Shown here piece by piece: positions 37,046 through 46,932 of a stretch of DNA of 64,000 nt. A program made the translations under genes and the position numbers. Position 1 is the stretch's first letter, and the number at the start of each line of letters is the position of its first letter. Source of the DNA: Metabacillus kandeliae (GTDB lineage Bacteria > Bacillota > Bacilli > Bacillales > Bacillaceae); the NCBI RefSeq assembly GCF_021166585.1, contig NZ_JAJOZE010000001.1, positions 204,062 to 268,061 of the forward strand, in the 5' to 3' direction. Below the pieces are notes generated by a model, which made no database searches, had not been told where the DNA came from, and saw only the letters and a list, made by a program, of their open reading frames with translations.

Positions 37046-37896
37046 AAAAAATGCAGATTGGAATGAAAATGAACCGCAGAATCAAAAACAGCGCCGTCAT
37101 GATCATCCTGATTCTTGGAAGCCTGCTGATTCTTTCTCCGGTATGGTGGATGGTTTCCACCTCTTTTAAAAGTCCGGCAGAAATCTTATCCTTTCCGCCG
37201 TCTTTTCTTCCAAAGCAATTCCTTTGGTCAAATTATGCAGAAGCATGGAAATCAGCAAATTTTACAAGGTGGACGCTCAACACGCTTTTCATTGCGGTCA
37301 TGTCTGTTATTGGAAACGTACTTGTCAATTCCCTTGTTGCCTATGGCTTTGCAAAAATTAACTTTAAAGGCCGGAATGTTCTCTTTATTGCCGTTTTATC
37401 GAGTATGCTGATTCCCGGATTCGTCATGCTTGTTCCGCAGTATATTCTCTTTTCAAAGATTGGATGGCTGAATACGTATCTTCCGCTTATCGTGCCGGCT
37501 TTTCTCGGGAGCGCGTTTTTCATTTTTTTGCTCAGGCAGTTTATGCTGACGATTCCGAATGAACTTATTGAAGCAGCGATTATGGATGGGGCAGGGCATT
37601 TGCGGATCTGGTGGTACGTCATTATGCCGCTCGTTAAGCCGGCACTCATTGCAGTCGCGATTTTCTCCTTTAATGGAGCGTGGAATGACCTTCTTGGGCC
37701 GCTTCTTTATATTAATGATGAGAATCTATACACTCTGCAGATCGGCATGCAAACCTTTAAAGGCACTGTTCAGACGCAATGGCAGTATTTAATGGCCATG
37801 TCAGTTCTTGTTCTGCTGCCCGTCGTTGTACTGTTTTTCATCTTCCAGAAGTATTTCATCAAAGGGGCCAATATCAGCTCCGGTATGAAAGGGTAA
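37042..37896 (+). CDS. ABC sugar transporter permease (MalG/UgpE type)
   Basis: A 284-residue permease with six membrane segments. The docking loop IEAAIMDGAGHLRIWWYVIMP is present (EAA motif with the conserved Gly). It starts at ATG 37042 after GGAGGTGA, coupled to the stop of the first permease. The operon ends here without an ATP-binding subunit, so a shared multitask ATPase such as MsmX would have to energise it. No strong terminator is seen before the infC promoters. Confidence 0.92.
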   Translation: MKKMQIGMKMNRRIKNSAVMIILILGSLLILSPVWWMVSTSFKSPAEILSFPPSFLPKQFLWSNYAEAWKSANFTRWTLNTLFIAVMSVIGNVLVNSLVAYGFAKINFKGRNVLFIAVLSSMLIPGFVMLVPQYILFSKIGWLNTYLPLIVPAFLGSAFFIFLLRQFMLTIPNELIEAAIMDGAGHLRIWWYVIMPLVKPALIAVAIFSFNGAWNDLLGPLLYINDENLYTLQIGMQTFKGTVQTQWQYLMAMSVLVLLPVVVLFFIFQKYFIKGANISSGMKG

Positions 37897-37903
37897 AAAA
37901 ACG

Positions 37904-37990
37904 TTGCCCTTAAGATTTCTATGAGGTATAATCGTTTTTAGATGCTTTTTAAGAGAGATAGTTGACAACACTTTGGCAGCATGGTATGAT
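37904..37990 (+). promoter_or_regulatory. Tandem infC promoters
   Basis: Promoter one: TTGCCC (37904-37909), 17 bp, TATAAT (37927-37932). Promoter two: TTGACA (37962-37967), 17 bp, TATGAT (37985-37990). Confidence 0.8.
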
Positions 37991-37996
37991 GTCATA

Positions 37997-38231
37997 GGTA
38001 ATTGAATAGCTGTTTGATAGAAAGCAGAAGCACCCGCTTCTCACCTGGCTGACGCATACATGAGCAGTTGGCAGGTTTACGAGATCGAAATTTAACTTTG
38101 AATTCGTAGTGTGGGTGTGGTATGCACCCACACTTTTTATTTTGTAGCCTGTACAGTTTACACATCGTTTGCGTCTTCAGGGTGCTTGATGACGCCAGAC
38201 GCTATTCAGGAAAATTTTTTGGAGGTGGCTC
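37997..38231 (+). ncRNA. L20 leader (autoregulatory leader of infC-rpmI-rplT)
   Basis: The long leader before infC ends in a perfect hairpin, AGTGTGGGTG (38108-38117) with CACCCACACT (38125-38134), plus T run. This position and design match the B. subtilis L20 leader, where excess ribosomal protein L20 binds the RNA and favours termination. Assignment is from location and terminator; the L20-binding fold was not modelled. Confidence 0.8.
38106..38142 (+). terminator. Attenuator terminator in the L20 leader
   Basis: Perfect 10-bp stem, seven-base loop, TTTTTATTTT tail, about 95 bases before the infC start. Confidence 0.9.
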
Positions 38232-38753
38232 ATTATTAGCAAAGACATGTTGGTAAACGAGGGCATTCGCGCTCGTGAAGTGCGTCTAATCGGTCCGAAT
38301 GGTGATCAGCTCGGGATTAAATCCCGTACGGAAGCTCTGGAAATTGCAGCGCGTTCCAATCTTGATCTAGTTATGGTAGCTCCAAACGCGAAACCTCCGG
38401 TATGCCGGATTATGGATTATGGTAAATTCCGCTTCGAACAGCAGAAGAAAGACAAAGAAGCGAGAAAAAACCAAAAAATCATCAGCGTGAAGGAAGTCCG
38501 TTTTAGCCCAACAATTGATGAGCATGATTTTAACACCAAGCTACGCAATGCACGCAAATTCCTTGAAAAGGGCGATAAAGTGAAAGCTTCTATCCGCTTT
38601 AAAGGACGCGCCATCACGCATAAGGAAATCGGACAGCGTGTTCTTGACCGCTTTTCCAATGCCTGTGAAGATGTCGCAACCGTCGAGTCTGCGCCGCGCA
38701 TGGACGGCCGCAGCATGTTCCTGGTCTTAGCACCGAAAATTGAAAAGCAATAG
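38232..38753 (+). CDS. infC: Translation initiation factor IF-3 (ATT start codon)
   Basis: A 173-residue IF-3, the same length as in B. subtilis. Both domains are present: the N-terminal half contains [12 protein letters not shown] and the linker [15 protein letters not shown], and the C-terminal half [11 protein letters not shown]. The start is placed at ATT 38232, five bases after GGAGGTG. This gives the N-terminus (M)ISKDML; the first ATG (38247) has no binding site. Non-AUG initiation is the known autoregulatory feature of infC, because IF-3 rejects such starts. Confidence 0.95.
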   Translation: MISKDMLVNEGIRAREVRLIGPNGDQLGIKSRTEALEIAARSNLDLVMVAPNAKPPVCRIMDYGKFRFEQQKKDKEARKNQKIISVKEVRFSPTIDEHDFNTKLRNARKFLEKGDKVKASIRFKGRAITHKEIGQRVLDRFSNACEDVATVESAPRMDGRSMFLVLAPKIEKQ

Positions 38754-38771
38754 AACGAGGAGGAAAAACCT

Positions 38772-38972
38772 ATGCCTAAAATGAAAACTCATCGCGGAGC
38801 AGCTAAGCGTTTCAAAAAGACCGGATCTGGAAAACTGAAACGTTCTCACGCATACACAAGTCACTTATTCGCTAACAAATCCACAAAAGCAAAACGCAAA
38901 CTGCGCAAAGCTTCATTGGTAAGCAAAGGCGATTTCAAACGCATTCGTCACCTACTGGACAACATTAAGTAA
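38772..38972 (+). CDS. rpmI: 50S ribosomal protein L35
   Basis: A 66-residue, highly basic protein with the L35 signature [21 protein letters not shown]. It assembles into the large subunit. ATG with AGGAGG upstream. Second gene of infC-rpmI-rplT. Confidence 0.97.
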   Translation: MPKMKTHRGAAKRFKKTGSGKLKRSHAYTSHLFANKSTKAKRKLRKASLVSKGDFKRIRHLLDNIK

Positions 38973-39002
38973 TTTCGATAGATTTTCAGTCAACACATTT
39001 AG

Positions 39003-39374
<372 letters not shown>

Positions 39375-39383
39375 TAAAAACAC

Positions 39384-39420
39384 AAAAGGCCATTCTTCCA
39401 GCGGACGAGTGGTCTTTTTT
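39384..39420 (+). terminator. Intrinsic terminator after rplT
   Basis: AAGGCCATTC pairs with GAGTGGTCTT (G-T pairs allowed) and is followed by TTTTTT. Confidence 0.85.
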
Positions 39421-39435
39421 GTAGATTCTTTTTAG

Positions 39436-39641
39436 CGCTGCAAAGATTAACGCGGTTGATTTGGCAGCGACCTTGATATTGATTGAAAATGGTGAAGAGC
39501 ACGAAAGGCTTCAAATGCTTTTCACTTTACTAAAGGCTTTTTTTGAAAGACTTTTGCTGTTCGCAAATTCTTTAATCACGCATTACCGCGGCCAAGTTCC
39601 GTCTTTTTTAAAAAAGACCGGCAGCAGTGAATGATTAAAGA
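39436..39641. other. Non-coding stretch rich in inverted repeats before ysdA
   Basis: CGCTGC (39436-39441) mirrors GCAGCG (39464-39469). TCTTTAATCA (39569-39578) mirrors TGATTAAAGA (39632-39641). Inside the second pair lies a perfect 18-bp palindrome, GTCTTTTTTAAAAAAGAC (39601-39618). No gene or promoter could be supported. Confidence 0.6.
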
Positions 39642-39698
39642 TCTGTGCCAGAGCAGCAGAATTTATGAAAAGAGCCTTACGAAAAAGCAGGTGTTAGG

Positions 39699-39998
39699 AT
39701 GCAGCAGCTGATTGTTTTCTATATCGTTTTAGCCAATTTGCTAGGTTTATGGCTGATGGGGTCGGATAAGCAGAAAGCCCGCAGGAAGCAATGGAGGATC
39801 AGAGAAAAAACTCTTTGGACGATTGCGGCAGCGGGGGGAGCGATCGGCATGACGATTGGAATGTTTCTTTTTCGCCATAAGACAAAGCACATGACATTCC
39901 TGTTCGGTTTTCCCCTTCTCGCCTTGCTTTACATTGCACTGATTTATTATTTCAGGGAGGAAATTCTCCCGAAAGAAGCCCTGCTGTTCAATCGATAG
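39699..39998 (+). CDS. ysdA: DUF1294 family membrane protein
   Basis: A 99-residue protein with three hydrophobic segments (about 3-20, 39-58, 66-88) and the DUF1294 pattern SDKQKARRKQWRIREKTLW, GAIGMTIGMFLFRHKTKH. The homologue at this place in B. subtilis is YsdA. Function is unknown. The ribosome binding site is weak (GTTAGG). Confidence 0.85.
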   Translation: MQQLIVFYIVLANLLGLWLMGSDKQKARRKQWRIREKTLWTIAAAGGAIGMTIGMFLFRHKTKHMTFLFGFPLLALLYIALIYYFREEILPKEALLFNR

Positions 39999-40028
39999 CT
40001 TTTCTGGCTGTTCGAAAAACCAGCCTTG

Positions 40029-40050
40029 CTCCCGTTAAGGGAGTTTTTTA
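40029..40050 (+). terminator. Intrinsic terminator after ysdA
   Basis: CTCCC (40029-40033) with GGGAG (40039-40043), five-base loop, six T residues. An extra stem GGCTG/CAGCC precedes it (40006-40025). Confidence 0.85.
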
Positions 40051-40180
40051 ATAGGCACCCGCAATCCATAAAAGGTTCTTATTATTTCGTTTTCATCATT
40101 CCGATTGAGTGGTAAAGTTTCTAAAAAGGGAATTGAATTTCCTATACATAATAAGAGACAGGACGAAAGGAGACAGTTGA

Positions 40181-40669
40181 ATGAATTTTGAAAAGCTGTT
40201 CACTATGCAAAGAGAATTGGACAAGAAAATCCAGGATCAGCATGAACTGGATTCTGAGGATTTAATCGAAAAGAAAATTCTGGCTTTAACTGTTGAAGCA
40301 GGGGAACTAGCCAATGAAACCCGCTGTTTCAAGTTTTGGAGCTTAAAGCCCGCATCTGAAAAACCGGTCATCCTTGAGGAATACGTTGACGGCATCCATT
40401 TTATCCTTTCGATCGGCCTTGATCTTGGCATTAGCGGAATAAAGGATATGAAAAGGGGCAGAGAGTCACGCACAGCTGTCGGCCAATTTCTGGCTGTCTT
40501 CGAAAAACTGTCTGCTTTCCGGAAAAATCAGAGTGAAGACCACTATTTAGAAGTTTTTGGGGCATATTTATATTTGGGCGAACTTCTTGGGCTTTCATCA
40601 CAAGAAGTGGAAGAAGCTTATGTCAGAAAAAATGAAATCAATCATGAGCGGCAAAATACCGGGTATTAA
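40181..40669 (+). CDS. dUTP diphosphatase, dimeric all-alpha (MazG-like) type
   Basis: A 162-residue helical protein. The metal-binding motifs of the dimeric dUTPase/MazG superfamily are visible: ALTVEAGELANE (two Glu) and ILEEYVDGIHFILSIG (Glu and Asp). It probably cleaves dUTP to dUMP, keeping uracil out of DNA. This family is frequent in phages but also chromosomal in Bacillus. AAGGAG precedes the ATG. It is not the trimeric dUTPase. Confidence 0.87.
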   Translation: MNFEKLFTMQRELDKKIQDQHELDSEDLIEKKILALTVEAGELANETRCFKFWSLKPASEKPVILEEYVDGIHFILSIGLDLGISGIKDMKRGRESRTAVGQFLAVFEKLSAFRKNQSEDHYLEVFGAYLYLGELLGLSSQEVEEAYVRKNEINHERQNTGY

Positions 40670-40753
40670 AGTTGTCGCAATTTTTGTACATAGACGTCTT
40701 CCTGCAGTATAATTAACTGTGCACGCTAAAATAAATAAAGGGGGTTCCTTTGC

Positions 40754-41839
40754 ATGACACAGCTTGATGACAGCTTGAAAATGCTGAAAGAACTGACTGA
40801 TGCCAGAGGTATTGCAGGCAACGAAAGAGAACCAAGAGAAGTAATGAAGAAATACATATCGCCTTACGCAGATGAAGTAGTAACAGACGGGCTTGGCAGC
40901 TTGATCGCTAAGAAAACCGGAAAGGCTGACGGCCCGAAAATTATGGTTGCAGGCCATTTGGATGAAGTAGGCTTTATGGTGACAAGCATTGATGACAGAG
41001 GATTTGTCCGCTTCCAGACAGTTGGCGGATGGTGGCCGCAGGTTATGCTGGCCCAGCGTGTGACAATCGTGACGCGAAAAGGCGATGTAACAGGAATTAT
41101 CGGCTCTAAACCGCCGCATATTCTTCCGGCAGATGTCCGCAAAAAATCAGTAGAACTGAAAGATATGTTCATTGATATCGGTGCAGCAAGCAAGGATGAA
41201 GCAGTTGAATTCGGCGTACGCCCTGGCGATCAAATTGTGCCTTATTTCGAATTTACTGTTATGAAGAATGAAAAAATGCTCCTTGCAAAGGCTTGGGACA
41301 ACCGCATTGGCTGTGCCATTGCCATTGATGTTCTAAAAGAGCTGAAAGATGCGGATCATCAGAATATTGTATACGGAGTCGGCACAGTACAGGAGGAAGT
41401 TGGCCTGAGAGGGGCAAAAACTTCTGCTCAGATGATCAAGCCTGATATTGCTTTTGGTGTTGACGTTGGCATTGCCGGCGATACTCCGGGAATTTCTGAA
41501 AGAGAAGCTCTTGGCAAGATGGGAGACGGGCCTCAGATTATTTTATATGATGCCTCAATGGTTTCACATAAAGGGCTGCGAGACCTTGTTACAGACACAG
41601 CTGATGAGCTTGGAATTCCTTATCAGTTTGATTCACTTGCAGGCGGAGGAACAGATTCCGGTGCGATCCATGTCACGCACAATGGTGTGCCGGCTCTATC
41701 CATCACAATTGCAACGAGATATATTCATTCTCATGCGGCTATGCTGCACAGAGATGACTACGAAAATGCAGTAAAGCTGATCGCTGAGGTCATCAAGCGC
41801 CTTGACAGCGAAACAGTTAAAAAAATTACGTTTGATTGA
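40754..41839 (+). CDS. ysdC: M42 family metallo-aminopeptidase
   Basis: A 361-residue M42 (glutamyl aminopeptidase/endoglucanase-like) enzyme that trims peptides in the cytosol. The two-metal ligands are in [10 protein letters not shown] (His, Asp), [10 protein letters not shown] (Asp), the EE of [20 protein letters not shown] (Asp), and the final His of RYIHSHAAM. It matches B. subtilis YsdC by position. A promoter candidate is TTGTAC-N18-TATAAT (40684-40713). AAAGGGGG precedes the ATG. Confidence 0.92.
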   Translation: MTQLDDSLKMLKELTDARGIAGNEREPREVMKKYISPYADEVVTDGLGSLIAKKTGKADGPKIMVAGHLDEVGFMVTSIDDRGFVRFQTVGGWWPQVMLAQRVTIVTRKGDVTGIIGSKPPHILPADVRKKSVELKDMFIDIGAASKDEAVEFGVRPGDQIVPYFEFTVMKNEKMLLAKAWDNRIGCAIAIDVLKELKDADHQNIVYGVGTVQEEVGLRGAKTSAQMIKPDIAFGVDVGIAGDTPGISEREALGKMGDGPQIILYDASMVSHKGLRDLVTDTADELGIPYQFDSLAGGGTDSGAIHVTHNGVPALSITIATRYIHSHAAMLHRDDYENAVKLIAEVIKRLDSETVKKITFD

Positions 41840-41843
41840 TGAG

Positions 41844-41880
41844 AAACCCCCGGGAGCTAGAGGCTGCCGGGGGTTTTATT
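41844..41880 (+). terminator. Intrinsic terminator after ysdC
   Basis: AACCCCCGGGAGC pairs with GCTGCCGGGGGTT (one mismatch), followed by TTATTTT. Confidence 0.9.
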
Positions 41881-41930
41881 TTCAGGTGCAGCCCTGTCCC
41901 ATGAGGTTCGGACTGTTTAAGGCTGTTTTC

Positions 41931-42140
41931 TTACTGCTTCAGGCTTTGCTCAAGGGTTTGCAGCATTTCGCGTTTATCGTTTTCTGCAGAGTGCTGCCAA
42001 AGGACTTCAAATAGTACACCAAGACCAGGCAGCATTTTTTCCTCGCCGCTTTGAATGGCATCCACTATCGTATGCTCAAGCTGTTCCTGGTTATTGCCTG
42101 AAACATTATGAATAACCGCGTTCCGTAAGTTTAAATCCAC
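41931..42140 (-). CDS. sspI: Small acid-soluble spore protein SspI
   Basis: A 69-residue minor small acid-soluble spore protein of the SspI type (begins [30 protein letters not shown] in the middle). It is made in the forespore and accumulates in the spore core. GTG start at 42140 behind AAAGGAGTG. A forespore promoter is expected but could not be fixed by eye. It marks the organism as an endospore former. Confidence 0.93.
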   Translation of the reverse strand: MDLNLRNAVIHNVSGNNQEQLEHTIVDAIQSGEEKMLPGLGVLFEVLWQHSAENDKREMLQTLEQSLKQ

Positions 42141-42252
42141 TGTAAAACACTCCTTTCCTTATTTTCCATCCTTATGATTCCAAGGATTCTGTTTTATTAT
42201 GTACAAAGACTGGGATATAATGAGGGCAGCATGAAAAAGGAGCAATGAAAAC

Positions 42253-43005
42253 GTGAAATACATCGAATCAGTGAAAAATCCTAAAGTAAAACAATGGAAA
42301 AAACTACATACAAAAAAAGAACGGGATTTGACAGGAACGTTTTTGGCTGAAGGCTATCATCTTGTAGAAGAAGCTCTGAAGGATAAAGACCAGATCGTGG
42401 AGCTCATTATCAGCGAAGCTTCAGAAATTCCATCAAGCTGGAATTTGGACGGGATCTCCATTACAATGGCGCCGCCGGAGGTGCTGAAGGCAATCAGCGA
42501 TACAGAAACTCCTCAAGGGGCTGCAGCTGTATGCCGCAGGCTTGAAGCAAAAGGTTCTGACAGCTGGAGCCGGGTTCTTATGATAGACAGCCTGCAGGAC
42601 CCCGGAAATCTCGGGACTCTCATTAGAACAGCTGATGCAGCTGGAATTGACGGGATTGTGCTCGGAGAAGGGACGGTCGATCTTTACAATTCAAAAGTGA
42701 TCCGTTCAAGCCAGGGGTCCATTTTTCATCTTCCTGCTGTTAAAGGAGAGATCGGCGAATGGGCAGGCAAGCTGAAAGAACGAGGTGTTTCCGTTTATGG
42801 AACATCGCTTGCGGGCGGTTTTGATTATAAAACTGTGCAGTCTGGAGGAAGCTTTGCCCTCCTGATCGGAAATGAAGGCAGCGGTGTGAGTGAAGAGCTG
42901 CTTGGGCTGACAGATCAAAATCTGTATATCCCGATCCACGGGCAGGCAGAATCACTGAACGCGGCGATTGCAGCAGGCATTCTGCTGTACCATCTTCGCG
43001 GCTAG
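42253..43005 (+). CDS. ysgA: TrmH/SpoU family RNA 2'-O-methyltransferase
   Basis: A 250-residue SPOUT methyltransferase. The N-terminal RNA-binding domain (VKQWKKLHTKKERDLTGTFL) precedes the knotted core with motif 1 DPGNLGTLIRTADAAG, motif 2 GNEGSGVSEE and motif 3 IPIHGQAESLNAAIA. It probably methylates a ribose in rRNA; the exact nucleotide is not deducible. GTG start with AAAAAGGAG upstream. It precedes the pheST leader as in B. subtilis. Confidence 0.92.
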   Translation: MKYIESVKNPKVKQWKKLHTKKERDLTGTFLAEGYHLVEEALKDKDQIVELIISEASEIPSSWNLDGISITMAPPEVLKAISDTETPQGAAAVCRRLEAKGSDSWSRVLMIDSLQDPGNLGTLIRTADAAGIDGIVLGEGTVDLYNSKVIRSSQGSIFHLPAVKGEIGEWAGKLKERGVSVYGTSLAGGFDYKTVQSGGSFALLIGNEGSGVSEELLGLTDQNLYIPIHGQAESLNAAIAAGILLYHLRG

Positions 43006-43007
43006 TA

Positions 43008-43036
43008 TTGCATCCTGCAGGAACTTTATTTATAAT
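43008..43036 (+). promoter_or_regulatory. pheST promoter
   Basis: TTGCAT (43008-43013), 17-bp spacer, TATAAT (43031-43036). Confidence 0.82.
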
Positions 43037-43042
43037 AAATTC

Positions 43043-43335
43043 ATCCATATGCTTTTTAGAAAGCGATATATGAAAAAACGCTGACGGAGAAAAGTAGTTT
43101 TCATGCGAAAGCCATTTAGGGAAAAGCTGTCCTGACTGCAAGCAGCTTTATGGCGGAAGAGAACGAATTCACCTCCCGAGTTGGCACCAGGACCAGCTTT
43201 ATGGCTGTAAAGGTGTACCGGTTTTTGCCGTTATTAAAGCGAAGTGAGCAGCTCTTTTTTTAAAGACTGTTAACAAGGGTGGTACCGCGAATCATACCTC
43301 GTCCCTTTTTTAGGGGCGGGGTTTTTTTATTTTTC
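43043..43335 (+). ncRNA. T-box leader of pheS-pheT
   Basis: AGGGTGGTACCGCG (43276-43289) is the canonical T-box. A terminator, CCTCGTCCCT with AGGGGCGGG (43298-43320) and a long T run, follows. Upstream, AGTA and GAA elements of Stem I are seen near 43090-43115. Uncharged tRNA-Phe would release termination; the specifier codon was not assigned with certainty. Confidence 0.93.
43298..43328 (+). terminator. Regulated terminator of the pheST T-box
   Basis: Stem of about nine pairs with a five-T loop and a tail of seven T residues. Confidence 0.88.
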
Positions 43336-43422
43336 ATGCAATAAGAGCGGCCAGCTGCTGAAATCAAAAGCCAAGTTAGAAAAAAGCCGGTAACAGGCTT
43401 TCTATATGAAGGAGGAACAAAT

Positions 43423-44457
43423 ATGCAGGAGCAGTTAAAACAGCTTCAGGATGAAGCCTTGCAAAGAATTGCAGAGGCGGAAGACTTGAAAAGCCTGAAT
43501 GAAGTCAGAGTAGCTTACCTTGGAAAAAAAGGCCCCATCACAGAAGCACTTAGAGGAATGGGCAAGCTTTCAGCTGAAGAGCGTCCTAAAATGGGTGCGC
43601 TCGCCAATGAAGTAAGGGAAGCCATCACACAGGGAATTGCCGAAAAACAGACAAAAATGGAAGAAGCGGAAACGGAGAAAAAGCTGGCTCAGGAAACAAT
43701 TGATGTCACTTTGCCTGGACGGCCTGTCCGCAGGGGAAGCCATCACCCGATTACAGCAGTCGTTGAGGAGATTGAGGACTTGTTCCTCAGCATGGGCTAT
43801 TCCATAGAAGAAGGGCCTGAAGTGGAGAGCGACTATTACAACTTTGAAGCGCTGAACCTTCCGAAAGGGCACCCTGCCCGCGATATGCAGGACTCCTTTT
43901 ATATAACAGATGACATTCTTTTAAGAACCCACACCTCTCCTGTACAGGCGAGAACAATGGAAAAGTATAAAGGAAAGGGACCTGTTAAAATTATCTGCCC
44001 CGGCAAAGTATACCGCCGAGATGATGATGATGCGACCCACTCCCACCAATTTACACAGATTGAAGGACTTGTTGTGGATGAAAACATCAGCATGAGCGAC
44101 TTAAAAGGAACTCTTGAAGTGTTTGCGAAAAAGCTTTTTGGAGAAGAGCGCGAAATTCGGCTGCGTCCAAGCTTTTTCCCTTTTACAGAGCCTTCGGTTG
44201 AAGTGGATGTTTCCTGTTTTGCCTGCGGCGGCAGAGGCTGCAATGTGTGCAAAAAAACCGGGTGGATTGAAATTCTTGGAGCTGGGATGATTCATCCAAA
44301 CGTTCTGGAGATGGCCGGATTTGATTCGAAAAAATATCAGGGTTTTGCCTTCGGAATGGGACCTGAACGGATTGCGATGCTGAAATACGGCATTGATGAT
44401 ATCCGCCATTTTTATACAAATGACATGAGATTTTTAAAGCAATTCAATCGAGCGTAA
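43423..44457 (+). CDS. pheS: Phenylalanyl-tRNA synthetase subunit alpha
   Basis: A 344-residue class II catalytic subunit. It has an N-terminal coiled coil (about 1-85), motif 1 region [20 protein letters not shown], motif 2 [10 protein letters not shown] and [17 protein letters not shown], and motif 3 [17 protein letters not shown]. It charges tRNA-Phe together with PheT. GAAGGAGGAA precedes the ATG. pheT starts 16 bases after its stop. Confidence 0.97.
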   Translation: MQEQLKQLQDEALQRIAEAEDLKSLNEVRVAYLGKKGPITEALRGMGKLSAEERPKMGALANEVREAITQGIAEKQTKMEEAETEKKLAQETIDVTLPGRPVRRGSHHPITAVVEEIEDLFLSMGYSIEEGPEVESDYYNFEALNLPKGHPARDMQDSFYITDDILLRTHTSPVQARTMEKYKGKGPVKIICPGKVYRRDDDDATHSHQFTQIEGLVVDENISMSDLKGTLEVFAKKLFGEEREIRLRPSFFPFTEPSVEVDVSCFACGGRGCNVCKKTGWIEILGAGMIHPNVLEMAGFDSKKYQGFAFGMGPERIAMLKYGIDDIRHFYTNDMRFLKQFNRA

Positions 44458-44472
44458 CGGAGGGACAGCGAA

Positions 44473-46887
44473 ATGTTGGTTTCATATAAATGGCTGAAAG
44501 AATATGTTGACCTGGACGGGTATGAGGCAGATGTGCTGGCTGAAAAAATTACCAGGAGCGGCATCGAAGTAGAATCAGTAGAAGTACGGAATGAAGGCAT
44601 TACAGGAGTCGTCATCGGACACGTGCTCGAGAGGGAGCAGCATCCTGATGCTGATAAATTAAATAAGTGCCTTGTGGATATAGGAGAAGAAGAGCCTGTG
44701 CAGATTATTTGCGGAGCGCCGAATGTGGAGAAGGGCCAAAAGGTTGCGGTAGCCAAAACAGGCGCCGTGCTGCCGGGCAATTTCAAAATCAAGCGTGCGA
44801 AGCTTCGCGGAGAAGAATCGAACGGCATGATCTGCTCTCTGCAGGAGCTTGGAATGGAAGGCAAGCTTGTACCGAAGGAATATGCAGAAGGGATTTTTGT
44901 TTTTCCCAGTGACGCAGTACCTGGGGAAGATGCTCTTCGTGCATTAAATCTGGATGATCAGGTGCTTGAGCTCGGGCTTACGCCTAACCGTTCTGATTGC
45001 CTGAGCATGCTCGGCGTGGCGCATGAAGTGGCAGCGATACTGGACAGAAGCGTCCGTTATCCTGAGCTTTCTTATCATGCTGAAGCTGAGAAAGCTTCTG
45101 ATGCTGTTTCTATCACGATCGAGGATAAAGAAGCAAACCCGTATTATGCAGCAAAAATCATCCGTAATGTAACCATTGCGCCTTCCCCATTATGGATGCA
45201 GACAAGGCTGATGGCAGCGGGAATCCGACCTCACAATAATGTAGTGGATATTACAAACTTTGTCCTTCTTGAATACGGCCAGCCGCTCCATGCTTTTGAT
45301 CTCGACAAGTTCGGATCAAGTGAAGTGGTGATCCGCAAAGCAAAGGAAGGCGAAAAAATTGTCACGTTGGACGATCAGGAAAGAGAATTGAAAAGCAGCC
45401 ATCTTGTGATCACAAACGGCAGTGTGCCGCAAGCGATCGCTGGAGTTATGGGCGGCGCTGATTCCGAAGTCCAGTCTGATACGAAAAACATCCTGCTTGA
45501 ATCAGCTTATTTTGACGGCCAGACAGTGCGCCAGGCTTCCAAAGATCATGGGCTCAGAAGCGAAGCTAGCGCGAGATTTGAAAAAGGCGTTGATCCAAAC
45601 AGGGTGCTTCCGGCTGCAGAACGTGCTGCACAGCTGATGGCACTTTATGCAGGCGGCGAAGTGCTTGACGGCACTGCTGAAGAAAAGCATAAGGACTGGG
45701 AGCCTGCTGTTATATCCATATCAGCCGGCAAAATTGAATCAGTGCTTGGTATGGAGATTTCTGCTGAAGATGTTGGTTCAATTTTCCGCAGGCTCGGCTT
45801 CAAAACTGACCGGAATGAAGATGTGTTTACTGTAACCATTCCAACAAGACGTGGAGACATTACCATTGAGGAAGATCTCGTAGAAGAAGCTGCACGGCTT
45901 TACGGCTACGATAACATCCCGTCCACTCTCCCTGTAACGGAATCTGTGCCTGGAATGCTGACAGAATATCAGAGCAAGCGCAGAAAGGTACGCCGTTATC
46001 TGGAAGGTGCCGGACTGTATCAAGCCATCACCTATTCTCTTACAGGAAAAGATAAAGCAGCCAAATATGCATTGAATGAAACGGAGCTTACAGAGCTTTC
46101 TCTTCCGATGAGCGAAGACAGAAGTGTTCTCCGTCTGAGCCTGCTCCCTCATTTGATTGATGTTTTGAGGCATAACCTGGCACGACAGACAGATCAGGCT
46201 GCTGTGTATGAAATTGGCTCAGTATACTTGTCAAACGGCAAGGAAAACCGCCCTTCAGAAAGAGAGCATGCTGCGGGCGCCATCACAGGGCTATGGCTTT
46301 CACAACCTTGGCAGGGAGAGAAAAAGCCGGCTGATTTTTATGTGTTAAAAGGCATTTTGGAAGGTCTTTTTGATCAGCTTGGACTGGAAGAAAAAATGAT
46401 TTTCAAGCAGGCGAAAAGAGAGGGCATGCACCCCGGCCGCACGGCAGAAGTTTTCCTGAACGGCGAACTCGCGGGCTTTATCGGCCAGCTCCACCCTTCT
46501 GTTCAGAAACAAAACGATCTGACTGACACGTATGTGTTTGAACTGGATTTGACAAAGCTGATGGAAGCCGATTCTGAAGGCGTCTCTTACAGCGTGATCC
46601 CGCGCTTCCCAGGTATTACAAGAGATATTGCACTTGTCACAAGCAAGGAAACGGCAGCGGGAGATCTTAGGTCAGCCATAATTGCAGCTGGGGGCAAACT
46701 TCTGAAAGAAGTTTCTGTCTTTGATGTGTATGAAGGAGACAGACTGGAAGAAGGGAAAAAATCCATTGCTTTCTCCCTGAAATATATGGACCCTGAAAGA
46801 ACCCTTACAGATGAAGAAGTTGCAGCATCCTACAGCAAAATAATGAAAGCAGCTGAAGAAAAATTCGGAGCTGTTTTAAGAGGATAA
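44473..46887 (+). CDS. pheT: Phenylalanyl-tRNA synthetase subunit beta
   Basis: An 804-residue beta subunit. Domains in order: EMAP-like tRNA-binding domain (about 40-150), B3/B4 editing domain (about 210-385, with [18 protein letters not shown]), B5 domain (about 410-475), a catalytic-like core, and the C-terminal FDX-ACB domain (about 710-803, [11 protein letters not shown]). It edits mischarged Tyr-tRNA-Phe and binds the tRNA. ATG with GGAGGG upstream. Confidence 0.97.
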   Translation: MLVSYKWLKEYVDLDGYEADVLAEKITRSGIEVESVEVRNEGITGVVIGHVLEREQHPDADKLNKCLVDIGEEEPVQIICGAPNVEKGQKVAVAKTGAVLPGNFKIKRAKLRGEESNGMICSLQELGMEGKLVPKEYAEGIFVFPSDAVPGEDALRALNLDDQVLELGLTPNRSDCLSMLGVAHEVAAILDRSVRYPELSYHAEAEKASDAVSITIEDKEANPYYAAKIIRNVTIAPSPLWMQTRLMAAGIRPHNNVVDITNFVLLEYGQPLHAFDLDKFGSSEVVIRKAKEGEKIVTLDDQERELKSSHLVITNGSVPQAIAGVMGGADSEVQSDTKNILLESAYFDGQTVRQASKDHGLRSEASARFEKGVDPNRVLPAAERAAQLMALYAGGEVLDGTAEEKHKDWEPAVISISAGKIESVLGMEISAEDVGSIFRRLGFKTDRNEDVFTVTIPTRRGDITIEEDLVEEAARLYGYDNIPSTLPVTESVPGMLTEYQSKRRKVRRYLEGAGLYQAITYSLTGKDKAAKYALNETELTELSLPMSEDRSVLRLSLLPHLIDVLRHNLARQTDQAAVYEIGSVYLSNGKENRPSEREHAAGAITGLWLSQPWQGEKKPADFYVLKGILEGLFDQLGLEEKMIFKQAKREGMHPGRTAEVFLNGELAGFIGQLHPSVQKQNDLTDTYVFELDLTKLMEADSEGVSYSVIPRFPGITRDIALVTSKETAAGDLRSAIIAAGGKLLKEVSVFDVYEGDRLEEGKKSIAFSLKYMDPERTLTDEEVAASYSKIMKAAEEKFGAVLRG

Positions 46888-46895
46888 ATGGTAAA

Positions 46896-46932
46896 GAAAA
46901 CGGAGCTTCCGCTAATGGAAGCTCCGTTTTAT
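46896..46932. terminator. Bidirectional terminator between pheT and rnhC
   Basis: AAAACGGAGCTTCC (46897-46910) is perfectly complementary to GGAAGCTCCGTTTT (46917-46930). It serves both convergent genes and overlaps the last bases of rnhC. Confidence 0.95.
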
